Source: Sipunculus nudus (lineage: Eukaryota > Annelida > Sipuncula > Golfingiida > Sipunculidae). Taken from it: a stretch of DNA of 64,000 nt. The stretch covers positions 70,455,618 through 70,519,617 of the forward strand of contig CM049317.1 in assembly GCA_026874595.1 (NCBI GenBank), read 5' to 3'. Under the pieces are notes generated by a model, which saw only the letters and a list, made by a program, of their open reading frames with translations, was not told the origin of the DNA and searched no databases. Position numbers and translations under genes: made by a program. Below are positions 49,091-61,609 of the stretch, one piece after another (the stretch's first letter is position 1; every line of letters starts with the position of its first letter).

Positions 49091-49647
49091 CTGTAAGGAC
49101 AGTCCTGCACGGGTATCTTTCATTTATGATTTTTGTGACTGCACCTATTCAACACATTTCTGGAAGATCTTGTGATTGGAGCAATTTGTGTGTTTACCAC
49201 AATTATGAATAATTGATTTCGCGGAAAACAAGAAAATATTTAGAACTATTCAGCACAGAATGTTAAAGCAATTGACTCCACACGGACGGATGACAAATTC
49301 CATCATTTATTTAAACAGTGCACTATGGCACATAACTTTACCTGATGTCTGCATGTATTATAAAAATATTAAACAATGCTTTGCTATTGTGCCATATCTG
49401 TGTGTACTGCCACATTATTAACCAGATATATTTTGTATGAACGTCCAGGCTGAGTTGCTGCCCAAACAAAAATGTAAGTATATCAGTGATAATTCAAAAG
49501 CAAACACAGAATTATAATTTCCTTTTACAGGGACAAAAATTGAAGGATGTTGCAAAGTCATTTGTGTAAAGGTTAATTAAGGGTGATTCCAATGGCAGGC
49601 ATATCATGTGAAATATTGTGACATCATGTGATCTTGTATGTGCTCAC

Positions 49648-49722
49648 CTGACTAGAATGGACCAATGGGGTGGGGGTATTAAGTGAGGTGTCATCATGGG
49701 TACTGACTGGCAGGGGACTCCC
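49648..49722 (-). CDS. ATF2: ATF2-like gene, small 75-base exon
   Basis: 25 codons in phase 0 at both ends, between CATTTTGCAG and CAG/GTGAGC: GSPLPVSTHDDTSLNTPTPL then VHSSQ. SPLP followed by Ser/Thr-rich text recalls the DSPLPHPEST segment of human ATF2. Like the next exon it could be skipped in frame. Confidence 0.78.
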
Positions 49723-49829
49723 CTGCAAAATGATGTGCAAAAGAGGCCGTGAGGTAACATAATGAAACACAGAGGGAAATTTTTAGGACACACATGCATT
49801 TTCACTGTAATGATACATCATCTCATAAT

Positions 49830-50721
49830 ATGGTACATATAACAATACTTCACTCATGATAATCACAATACTTCACTCGTGAGATCACAATACTTCACTC
49901 ATAATTTCACAATACTTAACTCATGATATCTCAATACTTCACTCATGATATCACAATACCTCACTCATGATAATCACAATACTTCACTCATGATAATCAC
50001 AGTACCTCACTCATGATATCTCAACACTTCACTCATGATAACACAACACTTCACTCATAATATCAAAATACCTCACTCATGATATCACAATACTTCACTC
50101 ATGATAGCATAATACCTCACTCATGATATCCCAATACTTCACTCATAATTTCACAATACTTCACTCATGATATCACAATACCTAACTCATGAAATCACAA
50201 TACTTCACTCGTGATATCACAATACTTCACTCATGATAATCACAATACATCACTCATGAGATCACAATACTTCACTCATGATTTCACAATACTTAACTCA
50301 TGATATCTCAATACTTCACTCATGATAATCACAGTACCTCACTCATGATATCTCAACACTTCACTCATGATAACACAACACTTCACTCATAATATCACAA
50401 TACCTCACTCATGATATCACAATACTTCACTCATGATATCATAATACCTCACTCATGATATCACAATACTTCACTCATAATTTCACAATACTTCACTCAT
50501 GATATCACAATACCTAACTCATGAAATCACAATACTTCACTCATGATATCACAATACTTCACTCATGACTTCACAATACTTAACTCATAATAACACAATA
50601 CTTCACTCATGATATCACAATAATTCACTCATGATAATCACAATACTTCACTCATGATATCACAATACTTCACCCATGATTTCGCAATACTTAACTCATG
50701 ATATCACAACACTTCACTCAT
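49830..50721. repeat. Minisatellite in ATF2-like intron (CACAATACTTCACTCATGATAT)
   Basis: About 40 units of 21-22 bases, consensus CACAATACTTCACTCATGATAT. A higher-order pattern is visible: the segment around 49830-50170 is largely repeated at 50210-50560. The array continues at 52283-52430 after the inserted element. Confidence 0.9.
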
Positions 50722-52279
50722 CAGGGTTGGGGCCAGGTACTTGTACCTGTACCTGTACCTAGGTACACTTTTCAGAGTACCTGTACCTGGCTGTCATGAG
50801 TAGGAAGTACCTTGTACCTGTACCTGTACCTGGAATTAAAGTACCTGTACCTGGTATAAGGTACTCCAGGTACAAATTTGATACTTGTACTTGAAATGGA
50901 CACCACGTTTGGGTCAATTGCATGTACAAAGCTTTCACACCTGTAAGGGCAGTTCCCTATCTTAGGCAGGAGTTATTACAAAGCATTCATCTCTGCTGCC
51001 TTTGTAGCTAGCTACCTGCCTAATTAGCTGGTCAACCTCCAGCCTCTAAACAGGAAGTTCATTTCAGCATTATATTATCAGCACAAGTATACAGCAACCA
51101 ACAAAGGATAGATACAGGGGGTTGCCTACACCCCATGTCTGAAGTTGACTAGTATGTACATTGAAAAGGGTTGGGGCCAGGTACTTGTACCTATGTCTAG
51201 GTACACAATTCACAGTTATTTGAATTACAGGTAAATTACTGGATATGGACATCAGGTTTGGTCAAGTAAGGTACTGAGCTGTCATCCCTGTCAGGGCTGT
51301 TACCCAAACCAGACAGGGCTTGGGGTAATTACTGAGCTTTCAACCCTGCATCCTTTGAACTTGAGTGGACTTAGGCTTATAGCATGCTGGTCTGGCTACC
51401 TCCAGCCTCTAGACAGGAAGTTCATTGTGGCATTATCAGATATAAAGGGTACAGTGCAAAGGATATGGACAGTGCTGCTTATATGCTAATGTAGATACCT
51501 GTTGTCTAGCATGTATAAAGAACATTTGTGGAGGATAAATGTAGAAGTAAAGAAAATACATATTATATCACTGAGCTCTCAACATAAGCCAAACCAAAGC
51601 AGAACTTCCCATTTTACAGAAAAAGGCCCCAGGTCATGCATTACATACATTTGCTCAAAACATCCTTAGTGTGACTTTCTGCCATGAACATGTGTATTGT
51701 TACTTCTAATTTTGTATGTATTATTGTCATGAAGTTAATCTATAAAATTGATTTTCCCTTTCAGTCAAGCTATTAAGCCTCTTTACTTTAAAGTGTGGTG
51801 CTCCCAGAGATATTGTCTTTAAACCATTATTCTGAAGCTCAAAACTTGATTTGAAATATAGAAATTTTATGAAAGTTTTATTTTTCTTATTAAAAAGTTT
51901 GTAAACTATATTAGCTTCGTTCATTTATCACATTTACTAAAGGCAATCCTTTTACACTTGCAAGGCCTTAGTTTTCCTGATGACATAGGAAGTGATCTTT
52001 TAATACTTTTTAATGATGTATTCTGTCAATCTATTATAACTTTATTGCAAATCTATTGCAACAATATTGCATATCTAGATCAATTTAATACAATTATCAT
52101 TAGTTTGTATATCTTAAAAATGTACCTGTTCCTGTTATATTACCAAGGTACTTTCTAAAGTACCTGTACCTGTACCTAGGTACTTTACAAAAATGCTATA
52201 CCTGTACCTGTACCTGACCATTTTGCAAGTACCTGTACCTGTACCTAGGTACCGTCACATGTACCTGGCCCCTACCCTG
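50722..52279. mobile_element. hAT-like non-autonomous element with GTACCT-rich ends
   Basis: The left end CAGGGTTGGGGCCAGGTAC and right end GTACCTGGCCCCTACCCTG are inverted repeats with one mismatch. Both ends carry subterminal GTACCTGTACCTG arrays. It splits the CACAATACTTCACTCATGATAT minisatellite, so both borders are sharp. The CAGGG...CCCTG ends fit the hAT superfamily, but a clean 8-bp target duplication is not obvious because the target is itself repetitive. It has no transposase. It contains an internal partial copy of its own left part from about 51166 (GGGTTGGGGCCAGGTACTTG) and a repeated CCTCCAGCCTCTA(A/G)ACAGGAAGTTC (about 51037 and 51397). Confidence 0.8.
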
Positions 52280-52282
52280 TTG

Positions 52283-52430
52283 ACACTCATGATATCACAA
52301 TACCTCATGATATCAAAATACCTCACTCATAATATCAAAATACTCCACTCATGATATCACATTACTTCACTCATGATATCAAAATACTTCACTCATGATA
52401 TCACCATTCTTACACTCATGATACAATAAA
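52283..52430. repeat. Minisatellite remainder beyond the hAT-like element
   Basis: Seven further CTCATGATATCACAATAC-type units continue the array at 49830-50721. Confidence 0.85.
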
Positions 52431-53014
52431 TGATGGGATACATATTAGTGGTATTGGAGTTCAGATTCCAAGCCACTGCTCTTTTTTGTTTAAGTTCACC
52501 ATGTTGTTACCTCCACACATCAGGCATAATGAATAATGAAACAGCTGTCTTGAATAAGGTACCTTTGAACAAGATAGTTGTACTTTATGGTAACTACTGC
52601 TTTTGCTTCTCAGCGCCATCTAGTGTTCAAACACTGAACCATTTAGAAGTTAAAGATATGTCTTTTTAAATAAACGTTAACTTTAATAATATTTCAGCTC
52701 AACCCAGTGAAATATTATATATATTCTTGTTGGCAATCCACACAAATGTATAAGAATATACAATTTATTATTCAGTTTTAATGACTGACTCATGCATAAT
52801 GTGTTTCACTATATGAACACAAGATGGCACTAATATGCAAAAGCTGTTTACCATTAATAATAATGAGGACATGCCAAGGTAATAGATTGGTTTGATCGTG
52901 TGATGACATTATTTCAACTAACAGAAACTAGCCCATTGATACTCTAAAGTGGTGAACGTCACCAGCTGATGTTTAGATTTTCTGCTGGATGGCCATATAT
53001 ATCATCAAATTATC
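52431..53014. other. ATF2-like intron
   Basis: No exon or element recognised. Confidence 0.45.
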
Positions 53015-53460
53015 AATACAGGGACAGCTGACAATACCGATAAATTATCTGACTGTGTACGGTGATACAGGGTCATCTGACTATACCATTACAATATCTG
53101 ACTGTGTACTGTGATAAAGGGACAGCTGATGATACCAATATGATATCTGGGTGTGTACTGTGATACAGGGACATCTGACGATACCAATACAATATCTGCC
53201 TGTGTACTGTGATACAGGGACATTTGACAATACCAATACCATATCTGGCTGTACAGTGTGACAGGGACAGCTGACAATACCAATACATTATCTGACTGTG
53301 TACTGTGATACAGGGACATCGGATGAAACCAATACGATATCTGTCTGTGTACTGTGATACAGGGACAGCTGATGATACCGTTTCAATATCGGACTGTGTA
53401 CAGTAATACAGGGAAAGCTGACGAAACCAATACGATATCTGACTGTGTACTGTGATGTGC
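53015..53460. repeat. Minisatellite of about 60-bp units
   Basis: Seven to eight units of ACTGTGTACTGTGATACAGG plus GACAGCTGACGATACCAATACGATATCTG. A 132-codon minus-strand frame through it (VHSQI, SLYHSTQ repeats) exists only because the unit length is mostly a multiple of three. Confidence 0.9.
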
Positions 53461-56400
53461 TGGTGAATCATTACATTCCTTCTGCAATTTTGTTTCTAAT
53501 ACAGAAAATAAACAAATTTAAAAAGAAGAATATTAATGGTTAGTTCAATAAACTAGAATGTCTTTACTAGTGAAGTTTGCTGTTTGCATACAAAATTTCC
53601 TAAAATGGTCAGATTGCCTTCATTTTTACACTATGTGGACCTGTGATTGAACTCAAGAATGGTTCTATTAAACAATATTACAGGACTACAGATATGACCT
53701 AATTAAACATGCATGGGGTTTGCCAAGAATTTTATACAGGTAAGAAACTGCTTTGGTTGATATTTATAATGGGTTTCATGAAAATCAATAAGATTTTTGG
53801 TAAGTCATTATTGGGCCACCAAAGCTTGTTGACCTCTGACCTCATTAAATCAGCATAGATTTTGCCTGGCATCAAACTAAGATGAGATATTATATTGGTT
53901 AATATTTCTATTCAGTTTCATCAAAATCAATTACATTTTCTTGCAAGTTATTGCAGAGACACAACAAACTAGCCTGGTGACCTCCGACCTCATTAAAAAC
54001 ATGTGAATTTTCCTATATTAAACTTGGGCCAGACAAGTAGTTATGTTAAGTTTCCTGAAAATCCATCCAAGCCCTGGGGTTAGGTTATTTCAGAACTAAA
54101 CATTAACAGACAGTGGGTATACCATAATACATCGTGGCTAAGATTGGTGTATAATAACTGGAATCCTTCTTTCAAAATTGCATCCAAGCAACTATTTAAC
54201 TGAAGTCAACTAGAAGTTGGGCCTAGGCAATTAAATGCTTCCTGTTTATCAGCTCATTCATACATGAATACTGATTAATGTTCACAATAAATCAATCTGA
54301 AACAGTCATTGGGTACCTATAACATTTCAATAATATTCTGTAATCGGAGGATAGGGGAAACATTTAATACTTCCCAAACAGACACTGTAAATTACTAATT
54401 GATCTACTACAAACCTGATGTGGCCAAACCTGGGTCATAAATTGTGGTAAAGGACATGTAGGATGCGTCTATAAAGTCATATATTAACTTATTATTTTAC
54501 ACTGCTATCATCACACTATACATTATGCCAGTTGTCTATATTTTTTTGTGTCTAAGTATACACACAGAGGCTTTAATACATCCTGGATGCACTCTGTGAA
54601 CCAGCAACACAGAAATGAAAATGTGGGGTTCACTTAAATGCAGGAACTAGCATAAGTAGAACAATTTGCTAAAATAATTGTAACTAATTAGACATTGCAT
54701 TACACAAAAACTAAAGGGGCCTATTCATAAATCTATGTCTATAAACTAAAGCTAATCTTTTGAACCTCTCACTAAAACAGGCCAGAAAACATTGATCCCC
54801 CCACACTTGGGCAGCTCAGTTTGTTTATATCCAATGTTAACAACATGTGGAGGGCCTGCAAAACAATCCTAATACATTCAGCAAGGATATCTGGTAGAAA
54901 TTCAGATGAACCTAACTTTTGTGTCTTTTCAACTTCTGCACCTTTGGTTAGGTGATTTTTTTCTGACAGTCAACACTGGTGTGTGTGCCATGTTTACTAA
55001 CAGTTTTGTAGATTAACAAGCTAATACAGCTGTAACAGAGAAGTTATAAGAACTTTTATGAACAGGAATTACCAACAGTTCATTAATATGATAATGTACA
55101 CAGATAATAGTTCCCTTTAAACATGTTGCGTTAGCTAGGTGGTCAAGTCACACATTTCTGTTAATGGGTTATATGTTCCATCAAGACTAAGCAAAATACA
55201 CACAATGCATTCAAACATCTCCATCCGCCTAATTTTTCACTGTTAACTGTGGTTGGCTGTATGTTCACAAAGGTTTCAAATTCACAATATTTATGATCGG
55301 GAAACTACTGCTAAATAAAACTGTCATAGATGAGACATCCTGTCAACACAAGTTAACCAGCATTTACACTGCAGCCTCAATGGTTTCTTGTGTCAATTTC
55401 CATGACTGAAGAATTGAACAGCAAAAAAAAAATTCTTTTAGACAAGGGGTTTAAGGCACATATAGCCCCTCACCTCATGTTAATAAGGGACAGTGCAGCA
55501 TCAGTGATGAGCTATTATCCCCAAACATTGGCACGAACCCCTTTATAAATTAAACAAGGGACCCATGGGTCACGGCGCTCAGCTGTTATATATGAAAATA
55601 TGATTTGGGAAAGAGGCACATGCTTGTTTTGTGTGGTAATAAATATAAGCTTTATTATGAGTTGTTGGTGTTTAGCTTATGTATGATTTTGATAGTATCT
55701 TTGGAGACAGGGAAGAGGATTGATTTCATTTATTTAATTAACAAATGGAGTGCTATTGTCACACTTTGACTTGGCCATATAACTTATAAGCAGCACATAT
55801 AATAAAAGAGTTTAACAATTTATTAAAATTTAATAACAAATATTGTGCCAATATAATTTTTATTAAAAGAAATAATAAGAAAATCATATGATTTTTTAAA
55901 ATAAAATATAACTGAAATGATTACTGAAATAATATTATAGAATATATTCATGAATGCATTCATGAATACATTTTGAAAGTATCTGCACTGGTATTCAAAT
56001 ACTTTCATTTTTACCGGAATTCCCATTCTTATGCAATAAAATATTTTAATGCAGTACATATTCGTATCCAAATACATTTGCAAAGCATTCGCACCATGTC
56101 TAGTATTTATTCAGTTTTAGGCAAACAATGTTGAGAATCCAGAATATACAAAATTCACAAATTTAAATAATGATCATAAGTACCTGGGTTTATGGCTTTT
56201 ATTTATGTTAAAAAAATAAATGTAATATATTCACTTTGGACTACTTTCACATCAACCTACACACTAGACACAGTAGGAATCTAGATTAATATTATCAACT
56301 GCATCTTTGTCTATCATTAATTTCCTTCATATGATCCCTAATGATTAGTAATGAATAATTTGATTTATTTTTTAATCATTAAAATTGAACTGAAAAATAC

Positions 56401-56870
56401 CATAGGTGACTGTATGGTGTTACTTGGAATAGCATTGACATTGACATTCTATCCATCCATACAAGATTCTTACATCATCAGTAACTGCAAGTTAATTTTC
56501 TGTTACTCATCAACAAACAAATTCCTTTTCTATAAATTTTTCTTTAATTTGTAATAAAAAACCAATACAAAATTATTAATTTATTGATTATTGTTATGTT
56601 GTTTTTCAAAACAACTACTAGATGAGTTGGGTTGGACACCTGGATCAACTGTGGCTGGGCATTAGCTGCCTGGCTGCCCCAGTGTATGCTTCGCTCAAGC
56701 ATGCATAATCTGATGAAAGGTCAACAAGGTCAACATACAGGTGACAGAAGAGGGGCTGGATTATACCTGGGTCTGACATGGTGTCATAAAAACATTAATA
56801 AAAGCTACAATATTTGGCCAATTTCTTTCAGCTTTCTAAACTACAAAGATGAAATCCTTATGTGTGCATA
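53461..56870. other. ATF2-like intron, no exon seen
   Basis: 53800-54060 shows repeated text with GACCTCYGACCTCATTAAA and GGGCCACCAAA, a decayed dispersed repeat. At 55559-55572 a family head palindrome (GGACCCATGGGTCA) plus GCTCAGCTG occurs without a matching end. A missing small exon of the ATF2-like gene could be hidden here but none was recognised. Confidence 0.45.
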
Positions 56871-56879
56871 ATATGAAAA

Positions 56880-59800
56880 TTATATCAACAGTGCTCTCAG
56901 GAAACAAACGTGCCATGGTCAAAGGCAAAATTTAAGGTTCTAATTTTATATTTATACTAATAACTTATAAAATTTGAAAAATTCAGAACTAATTTTTGGT
57001 ATTCAATTGAATCTTGATTAAATAATGTTACAACCCTGACAAAAAATCTCTAGCTTCAGCAATCCTCTTGTTAAGGGAGTAAATATATTTCTTGATTTTT
57101 AAAAAAGTGCATTATGTTTGGGCCCATAACTTAAAACAATTACGCAATACTGACATCATTTCTCGCATAGCGAATGTATAGAAAAATATGTATATTATAT
57201 ATGATCAAAGTCAGATCAGTGGTTTTGATATTAGGTCTTACAGTGGAACAATGGGTTTTTAATGGAAAAATGAAGTTTTTCATTAATATTTCGAAGGAAT
57301 TAAGTCCTAGTGATCAAATTCTTGGCATGGTAGGGGATTTTGGAGACATCTAACTGTATGCTAAATTTAAGGAACTTAGAGCTGAAGCTGGGGAGCTGAG
57401 CTCTAGCAAACTGCATAACACTAGCTTGATGTAAACAATATGTGACATGGTGCTTGAAAACTTGAATAAAATCTACAGTTTTTGATCAACTGGTTTCAAA
57501 TTTTTGGTGTTAACAGACAAAATGCTAACAAAAACATGCTGTGAAAATTAAATCCACAGTACTTACAGGAAAAAAACATGCCAATGTCAAACTTGGGCAA
57601 AATTTAAGGTACTAATTTTATATTTTTGCCAATATTTAAAAAAATTTAACAGATTTTGATCTAATTTTTTGTATACAATAAAATTTTGATCAATTAAAGT
57701 TGTATTACTGAAAAAAAGTCCCTACCTTTAACACTTTTGGTCTTAAGTGACCAAATATCTTTCCTGTTTTTTTTTACAAAGTCCATTATGTTTGGGCCAA
57801 TAACTTTTTAAAATTAAACTAGATATTTCTTGGCACCGCAGGTGCCATAGTATCGCCAGACAATTAATCCCCCCCCCCTTTAAGAATAGGCCCCCCATCT
57901 TCAGCAACAATTAATATCAGACCACACTCATAGAAAAGGTCATTCTCATAGAAAAGGTCATGATCCAAATTTCAATATACATCATCCCCTAACCCATGTC
58001 TATGTATATGCAAGAAATCTGTCCATTAGTTTTTGACTTATAATGTTCACAGTACTGTTTAGTGGCAATGATGGGGTATTAAACGGCACGAAAACAAGTA
58101 AAAGAATAACAGGTGGCACCACCTGTTTCCCGTACATGACAACACTATCCAAGATCTTCGTTCAAGTTGATTTTTGGACCAATCAATGCATCCCTTATTG
58201 AGAAATTAATGATTTTGTGTGATTTTCACCATATATGGCAATATTCAAGGTCAAGGCCACTCATTGGAAAGGTCATGACCCCTATTCAAATAAACATTAT
58301 CCTATAACCCATATCCATGTATATGCATAATATGAAAGAAATTTGTCCATTAGTTTTTGACTTATAATGTTCACAGTACTGTTAAGTGGCAATGATGGGG
58401 TATTAAACGGCACGAAAACAAGTAAAAGAATAACAGGTGGCACCACCTGTTTCCCGTACATGACAACACTATCCAAGATCTTCGTTCAAGTTGATTTTTG
58501 GACCAATCAATGCATCCCTTATTGAGAAATTAATGATTTTGTGTGATTTTCACCATATATGGCAATATTCAAGGTCAAGGCCACTCATTGGAAAGGTCAT
58601 GACCCCTATTCAAATAAACATTATCCTATAACCCATATCCATGCATATGCATAATATGAAAGAAATTTGTCCATTAGTTTTTGACTTATAATGCTCACAG
58701 TACTGTTAAGTGGCAATGATGGGGTATTAAACGGCACGAAAACAAGTAAAAGAATAACAGGTGGCGCCACCTGTTTCCAGTACATGACATTACTATCCAA
58801 GATCTTGGGTCAAGTTGATTTTTGGACCAATGCATGCATCCCTTATTGAGAAATTAATGATTTTGTGTGATTTTCACCATATATAGCAATATTTAAGGTC
58901 AAGGCCACTCATTGGAAAGGTCATGACCCCTATTCAAATAAACATTATCCTATAACCCATATCCGTGTATATGCATAATATGAAAGAAATTTGTCCATTA
59001 GTTTTTGACTTATAATGCTCACAGTACTGATAAATGGCAATGATGGGGTATTAAACGGCACAAAACAAGTAAAAGAATAACAGGTGGCGCCACCTGTTTC
59101 TGGTACATGACAATACTTTCCAAGATCTTCGAACATGTTGATTTTTGGACCAATGCATGCATCCCTTATTGAGATATTAATGATTTTGTGTAATTTCACC
59201 ATATATGGCAATATTCAAGGTCAAGGCCACTCTAATAGGAAAGGTCATGACCCCAATTTATATATACATCATCCCATAACCCATGTCTATGTATATGCAT
59301 AATATGAAAGAAATCTGTCCATTAGTTTTTGACTTATAATGCTCACAGGTTATAAATGTACTGTTAAGTGGCAATGATGGGGTATGAAACGGCACGAAAA
59401 CAAGTAAAAGAATAACAGGTGGCGCCACCTGTTTCCGGTACATGACATTACTATCCAAGATCTTCGGTCAAGTTGATTTTTGGACCAATGCATGCATCCC
59501 TTATTGAGAAATTAATGATTTTGTGTGATTTTCGCCATATATGGCAATATTCAAGGTCAAGGCCACTCTCATAGGAAAGGTCATGACCCCAATTTAAATA
59601 AACATCATCCCATAACCCATATCTATGTATTTGCATAATATGAAAGAAATCTGTCCATTAGTTTTTGACTTATAATGCTCACAGTACTGTCAAGTAGCAA
59701 TTTTGGGGATATTAAACGGCATGAAAACAAGTAAAGAATAATAGGTGGCGCCACCAGTTTCTGGAACATGACAACCCTATCCATGATCTTCGATCAACTT

Positions 59801-60457
59801 GATTTTTGGATCAATCCATGCAAGTTTTCTTGAGATATTTAAGAATTTGTGTGATTTTCCCCAAAATTGAACCTATTCAAGGTCAAGGTCACTCTCCTAG
59901 TTGAGGTCATGACCTCATTTTAAATAGGCGTCGTCCTCTTACCCATATCTATACATATACCAAGTTTGGTAAAGATCCGTGAAATATTTTTTGAGTTATT
60001 GTGTCCAAAAGAAATCTCTGCGGCGGCGGCTGCGGCGCAACCGTGCCTAAACCATAGTATCTCCAGACTATGTCTTGAGATACAATAATACTGACTTAAT
60101 TTCTGGCATGTACATAGGAACTATATAGAGGAATCATTATGGTAAATATGAAGAAAACCAGATGAGTGGTTTTGATATTAGGCAGTCCTGAAGTGTGAAA
60201 ATAGATTTCTAATAAAAAATTGAGGTTTTTCCTTAATATCTCAAAGGAACGAAGTCCTATTGACCCAATTTTTGGCATGGTAGGAGATTTTGGGGACATC
60301 TAACTGTATGGCGAATTTCAGATTCTTGGTCCAATATTGTCAAAACATGCCAGTCTTACGGACGGACATCCGGACAGACAGACGGACGGACAGACAGACG
60401 GACGGACGATGGACCACGACTATAGCTCAGATGACTTATAGTCAGCTGAGCTAAAAA
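56880..60457. repeat. Common-ended repeat family, copy F, with nested array
   Basis: Two related units start near 56890 and 57555 (AAAATTTAAGGTWCTAATTTTATATTT, ending ATGTTTGGGCCMATAACTT). The companion segment 57145-57370 recurs at 60085-60320, after an insertion. A GACGGACGGACAGACAGACGG run precedes the family 3' hairpin at 60419-60457 (TATAGCTCAGATGACTTA then TAGTCAGCTGAGCTAAAAA). The hairpin arms are preserved although the sequence differs from other copies. The left border is approximate. Confidence 0.65.
57823..60084. repeat. Nested element with six 324-bp tandem units
   Basis: This block interrupts copy F between ATAACTTTTTAAAATTA and CAATAATACTGACTTAATT, which are contiguous in the undisturbed unit near 57128-57160. 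Six units with GGTGGCRCCACC occur at 58111, 58435, 58759, 59082, 59417 and 59743, so the period is 323-335 bases. The first two units are nearly identical, which implies recent amplification. Both ends carry CCATAGTATCKCCAGAC (near 57846 and 60053). It also contains a GGCACCGCAGGTGCC palindrome at 57834-57848. Confidence 0.75.
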
Positions 60458-61609
60458 TTAAAAAAGAAAATATATTATTAGCTTTTATAGCATCCAGAAC
60501 ACTTTAATTTTAACTTGGAGCAGGGGGTCATGATTTGTAAACCACACACACACACACACACACACATATATGAACAAGAGACCCAAGGGACAGATGTTAC
60601 AATGAATAAAAAATTGTGCATGATAATGGGTAACAAAACAAACAAAACAGTGAAATTGAAAATACCATGCCAGCTGTTATCCAAAATAGGCAACTGCCAT
60701 TGTTGTGGCCAAGAAATATGATTGTTACATTTTTATGCTAACAGCTGCTGCTGTTTTGGATATCTGGCAAAAGATTTTACATTGAGTATGCAAACACTTG
60801 TAATCATAAAGTTTGTGACTGGTAACATTTGTATTTGTATGGTGAATCCATTTTGAAAATAAACCCTTCAAGTCACATCCATAAGTTTCACTTGCACTAC
60901 AATATACCGTACAATTTACAATGATATGGAAGCTGAAGTTTAATATTTTCTGACTAATTCAGGAATCAACAGAAAATATCAGTGCTTCTCACAGGTGGAA
61001 CTATCTGAAGGGTTTTCCATGTGACAAATAAGCCTTGAAAATTTGTCAAAGATTGAAGCAGTGGTACAAGAGGTAAAAAGTAAAAGATATTGCATCATAC
61101 ACAAGAAAGTGTATTACTTTGGTGTCAGATAATCACCATAATTTACTGTTTTGTACATAAAGGTAGAGTTTGGTGCACTATACAAATTATCATGAAAAAA
61201 CGGGGGAAAGGGGCAGTGGACTGAGTAAAGGTGCAGTAATCAAGAACTGCAACCAAATATCCTGTGATTGCACTACATACAAAAGGGAATGTCTACTATT
61301 ACAAAGTCCTGATCTGTTCTTTTGTTACAGATAACAAGCAACTTGGGTGGCATAACTAATGTCTTGCAAGAACTACACATCACAAAGGAGATGTGATGAG
61401 CTCTTGTAGAAGCTCTTCAGAAAAGAGTGTGCACTTATGGTGGCTATATCAGTTACTATTTAGTATACATGTATTAAACGTACCAACAGGCCTGTGAATA
61501 AAAATAATGTATCAAGAATGTACATAATTATAACAGAGCATTACAGAAACAATAAACAGACAATAAAATGTAAGGAATATTTGGTATAATATGTTGTTGC
61601 CATGGTTAC
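60458..61609. other. ATF2-like intron
   Basis: A (CA)n tract of about 13 units lies at 60543-60568. No exon recognised. Confidence 0.5.

Noticed and set aside
53073-53471. 132-codon frame rich in Tyr/His/Ser repeats
   Set aside because: Translation of a minisatellite; similar frames occur in other phases and no start context or splice sites support it.
57860-60010. Minus-strand frames of 60-90 codons (58945-59211, 59258-59458, 59451-59636)
   Set aside because: They repeat the same peptide text at 324-base intervals and come from the tandem array.
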